Below are positions 11,058 through 21,902 of a stretch of 64,000 bases of DNA, piece by piece. Position numbers and translations under genes: made by a program. The notes below the pieces were generated by a model, which was not told the origin of the DNA, did no database searches, and saw only the letters and a list, made by a program, of their open reading frames with translations. Numbering within the stretch: the stretch's first letter is position 1; each line of letters opens with the position of its first letter. Source of the stretch: Trichosporon coremiiforme (lineage: Eukaryota > Basidiomycota > Tremellomycetes > Trichosporonales > Trichosporonaceae); contig BCJJ01000005.1 of assembly GCA_039545355.1 (NCBI GenBank), positions 929,008 to 993,007 on the forward strand. The letters are read 5' to 3'.

Positions 11058-12324
11058 ATGATCTCGCTCTTCGCCTCGACCTCAAGGAGGGCATTCAGCA
11101 CTAGCGCCCGAGCGCTCGTCAAGCAGCCCATGCGCGCTTCTGGTAAGTCCGGAGCCACTCCTGTGCTCTGTTTTCGTCTTCCTCAGTGCCGGTTTTGCTT
11201 TCGGGCCTGTCCGGCCACCGCAAGTTAGGGACAGGAAGTCCGCAGCTGGGAAGGAGGGAGTTGACCTCGTTGTTCCTCAAAATCGTTTGCTGACGCTACA
11301 GACGAAGTCGCTACACCCGCCGACCTGCTCGCCAAGATTGGCCGCAACGCCGACACGAAGCTTGCCGAGAAGGCCGAGACCTGGGATGCGTTGAACGACC
11401 TGTGGCTGCAGGGATCAAAAGGTCCGATTAGCAGCGCTGGACTGAGCATTAAGGAGCGCAAGTGAGTGGAATCTCGGGTATGCAAACGGGAGGAAGAGAA
11501 GGAGGGCGGCTTCACGATCGGTTAGAGGCCACGGCTGCTCTCTCCAGAGGGCAAGCTCTTTGCTGGCTGTATGATATGGAAGGGCAGAGCGGAAAGGCGG
11601 GGCAGTTGCCGTTCAAGGGAATGGAATAGGAGATGGGACCATGCCGCAATTTGTGGACAGCTTCCACGGATCGCCGGGCTGGCAGAGCGCTCCGATGGTC
11701 GATGGACTGGCTATGGCACGGATGGGAGGTGATTAAACTCGCCTTAACGATCTGCTGTCCGCTTCTCTCTCCTCTTCTCAGAGTAAAGGGATTGGCTGGC
11801 GCACCGCTGTTTTCAAAGGATGAAGGAAGACGCCCCGCCCAGTCCGCGGTGCTCTCCGTTCTGCTTAGATCAGTCGGAAACCGTCCTTCGCCTCGACAAG
11901 CAACAACTCTCCTCTCTGTGGCACCCCTTCTACGCTTCCAAAGCCTCATGGACATGTCAAGCTGACGCCAGGTACGTCCTGTGGGCGTTCTCGCGCTACT
12001 CGCAGGGCGACAAGCCGAGCACGTTCATCCAGCCTCCGAAGCCTCCCAAGAAGTTCCGCGGGTAAGTCTAACGTTTGCTGTGGTTGTTCATGTGCTGACA
12101 CTGTTTCTCTTCTCGCACTGGCCCCTTCCCTCGCTCTGGGCTCTGTCTACTCTCACTGCTCTCCCCACCTTGCTGCTCCCTCTGCCATTCTCCCCCATCC
12201 TTCATCTCCGTCTTCTCACTCCGTCTGCCCTCTCCTAACTGCTGTCATCCTCTAATCTTGCTTGGCATTAATACAAATACATAGCTGGGGCCCTCGTATC
12301 CAGCACGGCGTGCGCGTGCGGTGA
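11058..12324 (+). CDS. FYV4: Mitochondrial small-subunit ribosomal protein mS41 (FYV4, IGR motif)
   Basis: Component of the mitochondrial ribosome small subunit. Exons are 11058-11142, 11302-11461, 11972-12061 and 12285-12324, giving 124 residues, a normal size for the family. The first 25 or so residues are rich in Ser, Arg and Ala with no acids, as in a matrix-targeting presequence. The IGR motif lies at residues 41-43 in LLAKIGRNAD, followed by TWDALNDLW and YVLWAFSRYSQG, all typical of the family. The short last exon encodes GWGPRIQHGVRVR and a TGA. Its introns are 159, 510 and 223 bp, very long for this window, where most are under 60 bp. The large middle intron has no obvious coding exon that would extend the protein. 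Confidence 0.9.
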
Positions 12325-12396
12325 TCGGTGTATGCACTGTTGTTTAGATCCTCTCCCTAAAGCGCAACTCACTGATGGCGTTCGTCCTCCTTTACT

Positions 12397-12780
12397 CTAG
12401 ACAGCGCGCTCCTCGGTCTTCGGCTTAGCGTTTTGCGCCGCAACAGCCTCAACGACCCTGCCCTGCTGCTGCGTAGTAGCAGCCCCCGTCCCCGTAGAAG
12501 CGGAAGCAGGCGTCGCGGTCGAAGCAACAGTCGGAGAAGAAGCCGCAGCCTCAAACTCCTTCCTGACTGCGTCGAGTTCGGCGCTCTCTCCAACAGAAGC
12601 AGCCGCAGCGGCCTCGTCCCGCTTCCGCTTCGAGTGCTCCCACTGCCACTGGATCAGCTCCTTCATGCTGTGGCCAGGCGGAGGAGCAGTGCGCGGGTTC
12701 GTCTCGTGCAGGTAGTAGGCGAGGAAGCCTGTGAAGACGCCCAGGAGGGGGTCGAGCGTCTTGCTGAGGAGGTGTGCCAT
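12397..12780 (-). CDS. NCE101: NCE101 family protein (non-classical export protein 1)
   Basis: Small membrane protein of 127 residues from one exon. The N-terminus, MAHLLSKTLDPLLGVFTG, continues into AYYLHETNPRT, which matches the NCE101 domain: one hydrophobic span with the D-P and Y-E/N-P-R landmarks. In yeast NCE101 is linked to leaderless export of proteins, but the mechanism is unclear. The C-terminal 75 residues are Ala/Ser/Thr-rich and charged, longer than in yeast. The stop lies only 72 bp from the mS41 stop, so the two genes are convergent and their 3' UTRs probably overlap. Confidence 0.88.
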   Translation of the reverse strand: MAHLLSKTLDPLLGVFTGFLAYYLHETNPRTAPPPGHSMKELIQWQWEHSKRKRDEAAAAASVGESAELDAVRKEFEAAASSPTVASTATPASASTGTGAATTQQQGRVVEAVAAQNAKPKTEERAV

Positions 12781-13969
12781 GCTTGCTTCTTCTCGTTGGG
12801 GTCAGGCTCGGAGTGGGAGAGGGAGACTGGCGGAGGGAGCGGTGCCGGAGGGGAGAAAGGGGTGGAGATGGGGCCTGGAGGAGGGCGGAAAGGCGCGTCG
12901 GAGATCGGAGATGGCGAGTTTGACGTAGTTGATCCGGGTTTCGGTGCAGTGATCGCATCAGAGCTATCAGAGCTCAAGAGGTGTGGGCGGCGGAGTCGGG
13001 CGGTCATGTCCCACGTGGTGGCAGGCATGCGGCCAGGCCCCAGAACAGCTTTTGCGCCTATTTCCCTCATGACGTGCCTATTCACTTTCCTGACGATCCT
13101 CGGAGTGGCGAGCCAAGAAAAGACTCTAGCACAGAAGCAACCGCAGCACAGGGCCCAACCCTTCCGCAATTCCGCCTGCTGCAGCCTTGGTATTGCCGGA
13201 AAGTACGCGAGTGGCGAGCGGAGCGGGGTCAGCAGGGCGATCAGGGGGTATTGCCGACCCAGCACTCCAGAGAGCCCGGCCCGGCATGGGCATACCGGCA
13301 TCTGCGATCTATGACGTCCGAGACAAGCTCTTACAGTTCGATCAGCCTTAGACCTAGCCCAAGTCGAGACAGCCGGGCAGCTGGTCATATGACGCTGAGC
13401 TCCTGACATGGCCTGACACGGACCTGACAAGCACAAGTACAAGGGGACCCATGGTACCCATGCGCTGTGCCTTCTCTGCACATGCGCACTCGCCTGTGAC
13501 CGCATAATTGTGTTGGTGATCAGGTACTCCAGACCTTTGGGGAAGACACTGGCCTCCATAGTGTGAGGACGGACCTGAAGGAGCACGGTCCATGAGGCTG
13601 GAATCGGTGCATGTTAGGCTTCGTCGGGCCTGGTCTCATGACCCACTTAACATCCTGTACAGCCGGACACACTCGTCAGCGTCTTCAATCCCCTCGGCTG
13701 CACTCGTGGGGCATGGGCGTGGGAGTGTGGAGCACCGAGCGCCGTTGCCCTTGCACTTCGAGGAGCCAATAGCCTAGTACGGAAAGCAGCGAGCATGCCG
13801 CGTGGGACAACTAATGCATAACATGAAGAAAAGAACCTATGAGACACAGAATGAGGGAATGAGGATACAGAAATCTTCGATACTTGGTTAATGGGTTGCG
13901 ATGACTTGTGAAATGATAATGCTGAGAAAAAGAGAAAGAGAACGATCCGATACCTGTGTCTTCGGATGT
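12781..13969. other. Intergenic region upstream of NCE101
   Basis: Contains the NCE101 promoter and the 3' flank of the MBOAT gene. A CACGTG palindrome sits at 13012-13017. Long frames here on either strand are overlaps of NCE101 or low-complexity and lack conserved features. I see no repeat or RNA gene. Confidence 0.45.
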
Positions 13970-15829
13970 CTATACAGCCTGGAACAGCGCAGCAGTAGCA
14001 GGGCGCATGGTCGCGTTAGCGCCTGCGACGCCGGGGGTGCCGACGACAACGTCGTGGAAATAGTCCCACGCCAGCTCGGTGATGGAGAAAATCGGCTTGT
14101 TCGGGAACGGCTGATACGCGCCGATCTCGGACAGACAGCGGACGTACCAGCGCGCGGTCCAGCCAAGCCAGACCCACGTCCAGGTGTTGCCGATGACGAA
14201 CTCGATCGCGCGGAGCGCCGGCTGGGGCAGGGGGAGCGTCTTGCGGATCGAGCGCCAGCGGCGCTTCACCAGCGCCTCAACGACGAGGCCCAGAGGCTGG
14301 ATCATGAAGAACGGCGTGACCATGAGTCCCAGGGGGAGCTCCTTCTCCCCGCGGCCCATCTTGTCGAGCAGCAGGAGGAGGGAGGAACAGTCGTGGTGCA
14401 GACCCGAGAGCGTGAAGGTGATCGCGGACTTGATCAGGTTCGCGGCGACGTCGGGCGTCTTCTTCTCTGGCGAAGAGGACGAGGACGTGGGCAGCGGGTT
14501 CGACGGCGAAACGCGGCCAGATACAGGAGTCGCCGGCATGGAATCCGGCTCCGGCACCGCGAGGTGTATCGTCTTGCGCTTCCGGAGGGTCGCACTGACG
14601 TCGTCGCCGCCCTGGTCCACGGTTCCGCTGAGCACCTTCTTCTCCTGGTCGTTCATCACCGACACCGCCTCGAGGACCTTGGCCTGCGGAGGCTGCGCCT
14701 TGGACGCCAAACTAGCGACGCCGGAGACGGGAAGACCAAGCAGCTTCTCGCCGATGAGCACCCAGCCCCACACATGGAGCATGCGCCGGTTGTACTGCTG
14801 CCATGCCTGCAGTTAGCTTCAACATGAACCTGTGAGCTTACCCTAGCCCAGAGGTAGCCGATGCCCGGGTGGGAGAAGATCTCGCGGAGGCTCGCAAACA
14901 TGGGCGGCCAGCCCCAAGGCGACAGAAGCTCATGGTCGCCGAGCCAGGCCCCGAGGGAGACGAAGACGAGCGAGGCCGCAACGTGGCTGAACTCGAGAAT
15001 GCACACGGTGCGCACGACGACCATGGTGCTGTACATGCCGCGCTCGAGCTGCGAGAGGTCGTAGTACTTGATCTGGTTCGTGATGAAGAAGTCCGGGGCG
15101 GCGCGGCGCATGAGAGCGCCCAGCGCGTCGTCGAGCAGGTACGCGACCGCGCCGTTGCTCAGGCGACGAATAATATACTTTTTCCGGGACAGCTCGCGTG
15201 TGACCTTGAGCTGCGAAGCGCACAGGGGCGCGCTGAAACTCCAACCGACGCCGCGCCAGCTCCAGACGAGCGAGTTGGCCCAGTCGAGTTTCTTCAGCGT
15301 GTATGGCTGCGGGATTGGCTCCGCGACGCCGTCCCGAACGCGGCAGACGGAATGCTCGGGCGGGGTCATGACTAGCATCTCCAGCGTGCGGAACGAGAAC
15401 ATGACTGGTGCAGGTCAGCATCGTCTGCACACGTGTTGTCGAACGCGAAACATCTCATGTGACACAACGGCCGGCGGACAGACATCCCGGACCGGCCGCC
15501 GACTGAAAACTGGAGCTGGCCCACGCAGGCGCCCAGCCACTGAGGTACTCACCGAAGAGGATCCCTGCTCCCCAGCGCTCTTTTGGTGTCAGAAGAAGGG
15601 GGACATAGCTGAGGTACATCCAGCCGAAGCAGATGAGGGGCGCAAGTACAGCGCGGAATACGCGAACGGCGGTCGTGGGCGGCGGAACGAGGGCGAGGAT
15701 GGTGAGCGCAATCAGACCGAAGCCCATGAACACGTCGAGCACATGCGGTTCGCGCGGCTCCGGGAGCGCTGCTCGGAAGTGCGTCAGGGCGGTGACGAGC
15801 AGCTCAGTCGGCGATAGTGTGAGCTGCAT
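13970..15829 (-). CDS. Wax-synthase-like membrane-bound O-acyltransferase
   Basis: Multi-span MBOAT of the wax-synthase domain type, which esterifies a lipid or terpenoid alcohol using an acyl-CoA at the ER membrane. The substrate here is unknown. Exons, minus strand, are 15553-15829, 14842-15404 and 13970-14806, giving 558 residues with matching phases. Evidence includes several hydrophobic spans, the WGWPPMFASL...YLWARAWQQYNRRM segment (family W-P-P-F and W-H-Q-x-x-R), and FTLSGLHHD, whose His is the likely catalytic residue of the family. A hydrophilic Ser/Pro-rich insert lies between the W-x-x-x-x-R segment and the SGLHHD segment, at about 14430-14660. Fungal relatives include terpenoid acetyltransferases in metabolite clusters, but no cluster surrounds this gene. 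Confidence 0.8.
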
Positions 15830-16849
15830 GGTCGGTTACCGGGGGCCGGTGGAGCTGGTATATGGGTGTCACGACCAGCGAGGGGAATTAATCGAAGTGG
15901 CAAGTCGGGGGACAGTGAGAACGAGAGTGATGCAGTGGGAAGAGTGTGAACGGCAGAGAGAAAGGGCGAGATCGCTGGTGAGGGGGCCGTTCTGGTGCTG
16001 GGGGTGCGTAAGGAAGGGCGATGTGCGCGAGAATCGGGCGGAAGAGTTGGGGGTGTGCGGTGTGTTGAAGAGGGGCGAAGTGTGGATTGTCAACAAGCAA
16101 GATGAGGCGAAATGGATTTGGTAGGCTTGGATGCGGTGGCCGGAGCCGCGGTGCCTCGCTCGGTTCGACTGCAATATCAGACACAGCCTATGCATCGCAT
16201 AACGCCTCTGCTTAGCATCGCACACTCATGGATTACACCACCCGCAGTAGCTGCTTAGCCTAGGAGATACGCAGACGGAGGCACGATAGCCCCGTATTGT
16301 GGCCCCCCATTTACGTCATGGCCACCATCCCAGGATAGTCCAGGTGCATCTTATCTCCGCAAGTGACCGAGTGCGAAAGCGCCTTGCGATCCTGCAAGTC
16401 CCCGCACGTCCGCCAGTCAACTGACGCACAATCCACTGCACAAGATGGCCCGGCCCCAGGGTCCACCGTTTCGGTGTCCGGTGCCCACGTCTGCGGCGGC
16501 CAGTTGCTGGCATATCAATGGTCAAGAGCCACCCACGAGCCTCTCCACAGCCCAGCCAAGTCCTGCATCGCCAATCGCTGGGGATTGTTTGGACATCATG
16601 CCGCCGAATCCTGTCAGCAGGGCATCGTGGCTGACGGAGCCCGATCGCCGATCTCTCTTCTGTACGCACAATACGGATCGACGGCCCACGCATCCAGCCC
16701 GCGGCTTGGTTCGAGTATCGCAGTATTTATAATAGAGCTATGCACAACCACTATAACATGCGAACGTTCCAGGCAGCGGCACCGAGCCCGGCTGTCCTAC
16801 TAATACTGCGACTATGAAAGAGGTTGGAGGATGGTGGTGAGTCATGGTT
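15830..16849. other. Intergenic region upstream of the MBOAT gene
   Basis: Promoter and leader of the minus-strand MBOAT gene lie in the first few hundred bases. The rest is the 3' flank of the secreted-protein gene. I see no gene, repeat or RNA. Confidence 0.45.
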
Positions 16850-17299
16850 TTACACCTCCTCGAGGGAGCGCACTTGCAGTTGAGCAGCAGCTTGGAGGAC
16901 TGCCAGCTTGGCCAACTCGTGGGCGATCTCCTGCATGTAGCTGTACGCTTCGTCGAGCGAGTGGCCGGCGTGGAGCTTGTCGAGCGCCTCCTTGATCCTG
17001 TTACGAGTCTCCTCGATAAGCTTGTCGACGGAAACGCTGACGTCCACGTCGGGGTAGGGAGGGCTAGCACCAGGGCAGTCGGGGACCAGAGGCTGGAGGT
17101 CAGGAAAGGCCTCGGAAGGCTTGATGGGATCCTGGCGCTTGCCGTGGTGGCTGCTCTGCATGACATTAGAATCGACGGCGCGATTGATGGTGACCTCGCC
17201 GAGCACGGCGCGGGGAAGGACGGCACCGGCGTCCTTGCCCTGGAGGTTGACGGGGGTGGCAGCCGCACATGCGAGGGTGAGGAGAGTAGCGAACAGCAT
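16850..17299 (-). CDS. Small secreted protein, hypothetical
   Basis: A 149-residue single-exon frame that I do not recognise. The N-terminus MLFATLLTLACAAATP is a good signal peptide with a likely cleavage after Ala. A Lys-Arg pair at about residues 54-55 (HGKRQ) could be a Kex2 processing site, leaving a mature C-terminal part of about 95 residues. That part begins Pro-rich and ends in a predicted helix pair. It has no cysteines beyond one in the PDCPG segment. Its role outside the cell cannot be said from sequence. Confidence 0.65.
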   Translation of the reverse strand: MLFATLLTLACAAATPVNLQGKDAGAVLPRAVLGEVTINRAVDSNVMQSSHHGKRQDPIKPSEAFPDLQPLVPDCPGASPPYPDVDVSVSVDKLIEETRNRIKEALDKLHAGHSLDEAYSYMQEIAHELAKLAVLQAAAQLQVRSLEEV

Positions 17300-18209
17300 G
17301 GCTGGAGGTTCGCTAGCTCACACGGTCAACCCGCTAGCAGCCTTGTGTTGTAAGGAGTTTAGATCCAGAGAAAGCGAAGAGGGCAGAACTGAAGAGGAGA
17401 TGGCGTTGGTGAGCGACCGCCAGCCTTCCCTTATACTAGCAGCGATCATCGGCACCGCTCCATTCAAGCGGTGGCGGGCGCTGAGGCGGCGATGCCTAAC
17501 GATCCCCACCCCACCGCCACGTCCAAGCGCAGAGAGTCGATCTGGATCTAGGAGCGCTGTTCCAAAGCAGTCCGGGGGTGTCAGTTGGGTAGGTCAGACT
17601 CGGCGGTCCGTGGTATCAGCAGGACTGTGAGTAAGAATCGCGAGCCGTAGAGGGGAAGGCATGGCGACAAGGCCAGAGACAGATGCGACGCCGCGCAGTC
17701 TCCCGCAGACTTCCCGTATGTAGCCATGCATTATATGTACACTTCTGAAAAGGTTCAAGCCGCACGTTGCCTTCTGTCCTTGCAGGCAAGTATATCATAA
17801 CTCGTCCATGGCAGCGTCGGCGGAGCATGGTGGTTCTGTAGCGGATCGGGATCGAGAGGTGGCGCCCTCAAGCATTTGGGACGGGATGCGCCAGTCTACA
17901 ATCTGCGGTCAAGGATAGCTGAAAGCGAGCGGAGGAATAACCTAGCTGCCGTCAGTTGTGAAGGGGTGGATCGAAGCCAAAAATCCGCCTCACGCCGAGT
18001 TCTTATTGCAGTACAGCTGTACATGATGCGCGCCTCCGATATGGAGACGGCAGTGTACTGTAGGTGTGTCTGTCGGTAGCCTCAGGATTGTCGGTTTCAA
18101 AGATCAACGATGCTCGGGCCGCGGCAGAATAGCGGTGCGTCACCAAAGATCTTGAACTGCTGACGATGCATGCTAAACTGTATAACCGCTTTCAATGCTT
18201 AACCCCCAC
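17300..18209. other. Intergenic region
   Basis: The promoter of the secreted-protein gene is in the left part, with a TATA-like stretch near 17430. The right part is the 3' flank of PEX3. No gene or repeat was recognised. Confidence 0.45.
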
Positions 18210-20188
18210 TCACTGCGAACAGGCCACCGCGACGTCGGCGGACCCGTCGTCCCTGGGGGCCCAGTCACCAAAGATGAGAGCCGTGAACGCCTCGAACTCG
18301 GGGAGGGAGAGCAGCGACTCGACCCCTCCGTCAGGGACGCCCTCCCAGACTCCGCGCGACCAAGCGTTCAGCTCGGGCAAGAGCTCGGCAAGGCGCCGGC
18401 TCTGTCCGTCAGCAAAGAGGCTGTCGGACAGGCTCGAGAACATGGCCGATACTCCGCGGTCCAGGAGCAGGCGCGCGTCGGCACTACCGACGTGCTCGCG
18501 CGTCTGGTCAAGAAGCGACTGCAGGTACTTGCCCTCGGGCGTGACCGGCAGCGGGCACTCGTTGTACGTGGGCGGCAGAGGCGTGGGCGGGACGACGAGG
18601 GGAGTGAAGTCGAAGAGTCGGGGCTTCGAGTGGCCCGAGGGCTTGCTCTGGTCATCGTCCTCGTCCTCAGGCACATCCGTCTCGACGAGCGCTCTAATCT
18701 CGCGGACGAGCTCGGCCCAGATCTCAGGGGTGATCTCGCGTTTCAGAGGGACTCCTCCGAAAACGTGATTAACGGACGTTTCCACACGGGTGCTGATCGT
18801 GCGCCATCCCTCGTGGAGAAGCCACCAGGAATACGTCAGGAACAGACGCTCGGCCTCGGCACGCTCCTCCTCGAGTTGCTGCTCACGGAGCGCAAGAGCC
18901 TCTGGGGTCAGAGCCGGGGCAGTGTCATTGTTTTGGGGAGTGAACCAGCTTTTGACAAACAACGGGACCAGAGACGCGCCGGCGTTGGCGCCACGCTCAA
19001 CGTAGTCGCTCAGACCCATGGATTCGATCGAGAAGTAGTTGAACAGCGAAGAGCGCTTGCGCGCGGCTGTCCGCTGCTCACGCTCAACCTCGCGCTGGGC
19101 ATTTGAGGTCTTGACATCGGTGAGATAGCGGGTTCGGGCGAGAATAGTCAATTGGGACGAGGTGAGCAGATAGATGAGCGGGACGAGGTAGACAGTGACG
19201 AAGGCACGCGACAGACCTGTCTATTAGCTTATGCGGCTCTGATCACAAGTAAAGAGGTGCTCACTTTGAGTCTTAAGATCCTTCCAGAGCTGCTTCTTGG
19301 TACGAGGGTCGATTCTCTGCTCGATACCCTCGATCCTGGTGGGTGGGCTCGAGTCCAGTCGGGAAATGTCCGAGAAGGGGCTCGGCATGACACTGCTCGT
19401 GTCGGTCGGCGGGAGAGAAATTGGCTGGCTGGTGGTGGAGGCGGTCAAGACGTCGTCGTCGTTATCGCGGCTGAACTCTGACGCCCAAGACTCAGAGGGG
19501 TCGCCTGTGGTGCCGACAGAGGAGAGAGACTGCACGAGGTTGTGCCTGTCGTCGACGCTGGAGTCCGACGACAGGGGCACATTAGAGGAGGCGGGAGGGG
19601 AGGAGTTATCGTTGGAGGGCGACTGAGAAGGCAGATGCTTGGCAGGAGACGATTCCTGATCTCCAGAAGTCGAAATTGAAGGAATGTTGGGGGCAGCGGG
19701 AACGGTGAAAGCGGATTGATCCTGGTTCGGATTGTCGTTGGGATCCAAGAGAAGAGAGTCGGCCGGTGTCGACCCAGGGGTAGGCTCGGTTGTGCCGGTG
19801 TCGGCTGGAGACGCAGATCCCCGAACCTTCGCTTGCAGAGCCTGACTCGTGGCCTCGACGGGGTACTCGGCGAAGAGCTGAGGCTCGACTGTCGGAAGCA
19901 GAGCGTACAATGTGAAGCTGATAGTTGACAGAAGAGAATTGAAGTGCGCTTTCAGCCTGCGCCGGTCAGTCTCCGCGCCTATCAACGAGCTCAAAGTCTG
20001 CAAGTCTGCGATGTTCGCCGACCAACGACCACTCACATTTCTCGCTCCCTTCTCTCCTTTAATGACTTCACTCGAGCATCGCGCATCCTTCCGACTAGGT
20101 AGTTCATGAAAAAGTAAACAGTGCTAAGGCTACCTGTCAGCATCAGCAGGCGGCGCACTCGGCGCTGCCAGATTTGCTGGTCAGCCAT
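18210..20188 (-). CDS. PEX3: Peroxin 3 (peroxisomal membrane biogenesis factor)
   Basis: Integral peroxisomal membrane protein that docks PEX19 and inserts membrane proteins, essential for making peroxisomes. Exons, minus strand, are 20037-20188, 19265-19956 and 18210-19216, giving 616 residues. The third exon fits only if the acceptor is the ACAG ending at 19217. The N-terminal RRLLMLTGSLSTVYFFMNYLVGR-type span at about residues 12-34 is the family anchor, here split by me into shorter diagnostic words: MLTGSLSTVYFF and YLVGRMRDAR. Later come LWKDLKTQSLSRAF, YLVPLIYLLTSSQL and TYSWWLLHEGW, all conserved in PEX3. Residues about 98-258 are a Ser/Pro/Asp-rich insertion, so the protein is longer than usual (about 370-500). 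Confidence 0.93.
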
Positions 20189-20885
20189 CGTCGCTTCAAC
20201 GGCTGTAGCAGCAGATCGGTCCTAGCGCTTCGCTCGGAGGCAGTCGAAAGCAGATGCAACTATCCGGCGGTTGCAATGGCAGGTAGGATGATAAAGCGAG
20301 GTCCTACGGAAAAAGTAGAAGTAATCAAGCGGTCGAACGAGGAGGAAGATGGTGGAGAGGGAGTGGGCGATGACGAGTGGGAGGATCCGGAGTGGAAGTA
20401 GCCGGCTGCCAGCGGCTGTCTCGCCCCATTAGCGGAATCAAACTCCCTAATGATATTGGAGGCGTCGAATTTAGTAATTATTGTAATCAAGGTGTGGCAT
20501 ACTTGACAAGCGGTTGGCCCGCTGCAGGCGCCTGAACTCAAAACGGAATCTCTACCACCTTCGGTTGGCCATGCGTTACGCAGGCCAGACGTCGTTGCAT
20601 GCGCTTCGGATACGGAGAAGAGAAGGTCGCTTTCGGGGCAACGATAACGCAGTTTATCTCACGGGCTGTTACGGGCTGTTGATGTCTCAAGATGGCGCTA
20701 ATGGCGTTGCACTGGGCTGGTCGATACACACAAAACACACGGACTGTCTTGTGTAGAGGCGGTGACGCCAGCATCGGCAGCACATCACGCAGGTCGTCTT
20801 GTTCTCACCCTCGACCACTCTCGCCCGGTCTTCGCCCTCTCGTTCTCTCGCTCTCATCCCACAGTACGCTACACGCAGGCTCGCA
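20189..20885. other. Intergenic region between PEX3 and the HTH-like cluster
   Basis: Contains the PEX3 promoter on the left and a pyrimidine-rich leader before the ATG at 20886 on the right. A 10-bp word, ACGGGCTGTT, is repeated in tandem near 20660-20680. No other feature seen. Confidence 0.4.
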
Positions 20886-21421
20886 ATGACCGAAAGCATC
20901 GACACCGCAATCTATCCCCCCAAGTCTAAGGGTCGCACCGACGGGACCCCGGAGAAGCGCGATGCTCTGCTCGAGACGGTCATCGTAGCGCGCTCCAAGG
21001 CGATTTGATATCGAAGAAGGTCGCTGCTGATGTGAGTGGCTCTTGCGTTTCAGTTGGGACGGGCTGATCCTAGACTCAGCTCGGGGTCTCTAAGACCTCG
21101 GTGATCGATCAGCTCAAACCTAACCGCTCCAACATCCGTCGAGCCGCCATCAAGGTCGTTAAGGGGGGGAACAAGTGTTTTCAGCATGACGACACACGCC
21201 TCATCACGACACTCCAGAACTCCCATGTATTCCTCCACGCTCCCAGCACTTCTGCTACCTCAGTAGTAACCCTCTCTGCGTGTCAAGCGGCGAAGGGCAC
21301 TCTCACTGCTTCAGGGTCGAGATGCACTTCACGGACTGGAACCGTGCAATCTGTGTGTGTATCCCCCCATCGACCTGATCACTGTGCATCACTCCCTGGC
21401 GTCCAGCCCAGAATGGAGTAA
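20886..21421 (+). pseudogene. Broken copy A of a small HTH/SANT-like gene
   Basis: First of three related head-to-tail units. ATG at 20886 starts a frame with a PEKRDALLETVI helix, equivalent to PAKRAIFIEVI in copy B and PEIRATIMKYI in copy C. At about 21001-21006 the frame meets TGA; a one-base shift restores a helix ending KKVAAD before the intron. The 48-bp intron (21032-21079) is at exactly the same place as in the other copies. The second exon reads LGVSKTSVIDQL then NRSNIRRAAIK, the family C-terminal half. After VVKG the frame runs on through a G7 tract to a stop at 21419 instead of ending, suggesting a second lesion. I call it a pseudogene; an assembly error at 21003 is the alternative. 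Confidence 0.65.
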
Positions 21422-21518
21422 ATTTCGGATGACCTGTACACCGTACTTAAGACGTCGACGTCCGTTTCCCTTTGGCTCAACCCCAGCTGTCATTGCTATC
21501 ACTACCAACAGCCTCAGA
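21422..21518. other. Short spacer
   Basis: Spacer between broken copy A and a weak small reading frame; nothing recognised. Confidence 0.3.
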
Positions 21519-21902
21519 ATGGACTCTTTCAACGACCACTTCACCTGGGAGATCCCCGGGATCCCTCGTCCTATCGAGAACCCCCCTATTCGCCCTCGTC
21601 CGCGGCCGCCCCCTCCTGGTCCTTACCCTGGTTCTTACTACTGTGCGTCTTATCGACATCATCAGGCGCTGATTACAGAAACCGATTGCTCTTCCAGAAG
21701 ACGATCACACTTCAAAAGTCTACAGCCCAGATCCTCATTGCTTAATTTACCTCTGTACACCCTCACATATCACGATGTACCGATACTTCTCGTAGCAACA
21801 TACCCGGAAATTTGCGAAGGCACCCCGGCCACACAGCGCCCTCGGGTTAGGAAGGGCCAGGCTGTACGCAGTGGTCACTGTCTCTCACCCTCAGTGTCAT
21901 AG
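21519..21902 (+). CDS. Doubtful small Pro-rich reading frame
   Basis: An ATG at 21519 opens a 127-residue frame. Only its first 41 residues look protein-like: an aromatic/acidic start, then IPGIPRPIENPP and a Pro/Arg-rich run. A donor-like GTGCGT near 21642 and an acceptor-like CTGATTACAG follow, but splicing them makes an immediate stop, so the product would be about 41 residues. No family is recognised. It lies among decaying genes and may be a remnant. Confidence 0.2.
   Translation: MDSFNDHFTWEIPGIPRPIENPPIRPRPRPPPPGPYPGSYYCASYRHHQALITETDCSSRRRSHFKSLQPRSSLLNLPLYTLTYHDVPILLVATYPEICEGTPATQRPRVRKGQAVRSGHCLSPSVS

Noticed and set aside
12433..13314. Plus-strand frame of 293 codons across NCE101
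   Set aside because: Antisense to the clear NCE101 coding region and low-complexity, with no conserved segment.
13901..14827. Plus-strand frame of 308 codons
   Set aside because: Antisense to the MBOAT gene; Arg-rich and featureless.
20100..20160. Possible intron GTAGCC...TTAG in PEX3 exon 1
   Set aside because: It would be 10 bp. Reading straight through gives the conserved membrane anchor GSLSTVYFFMNYL.
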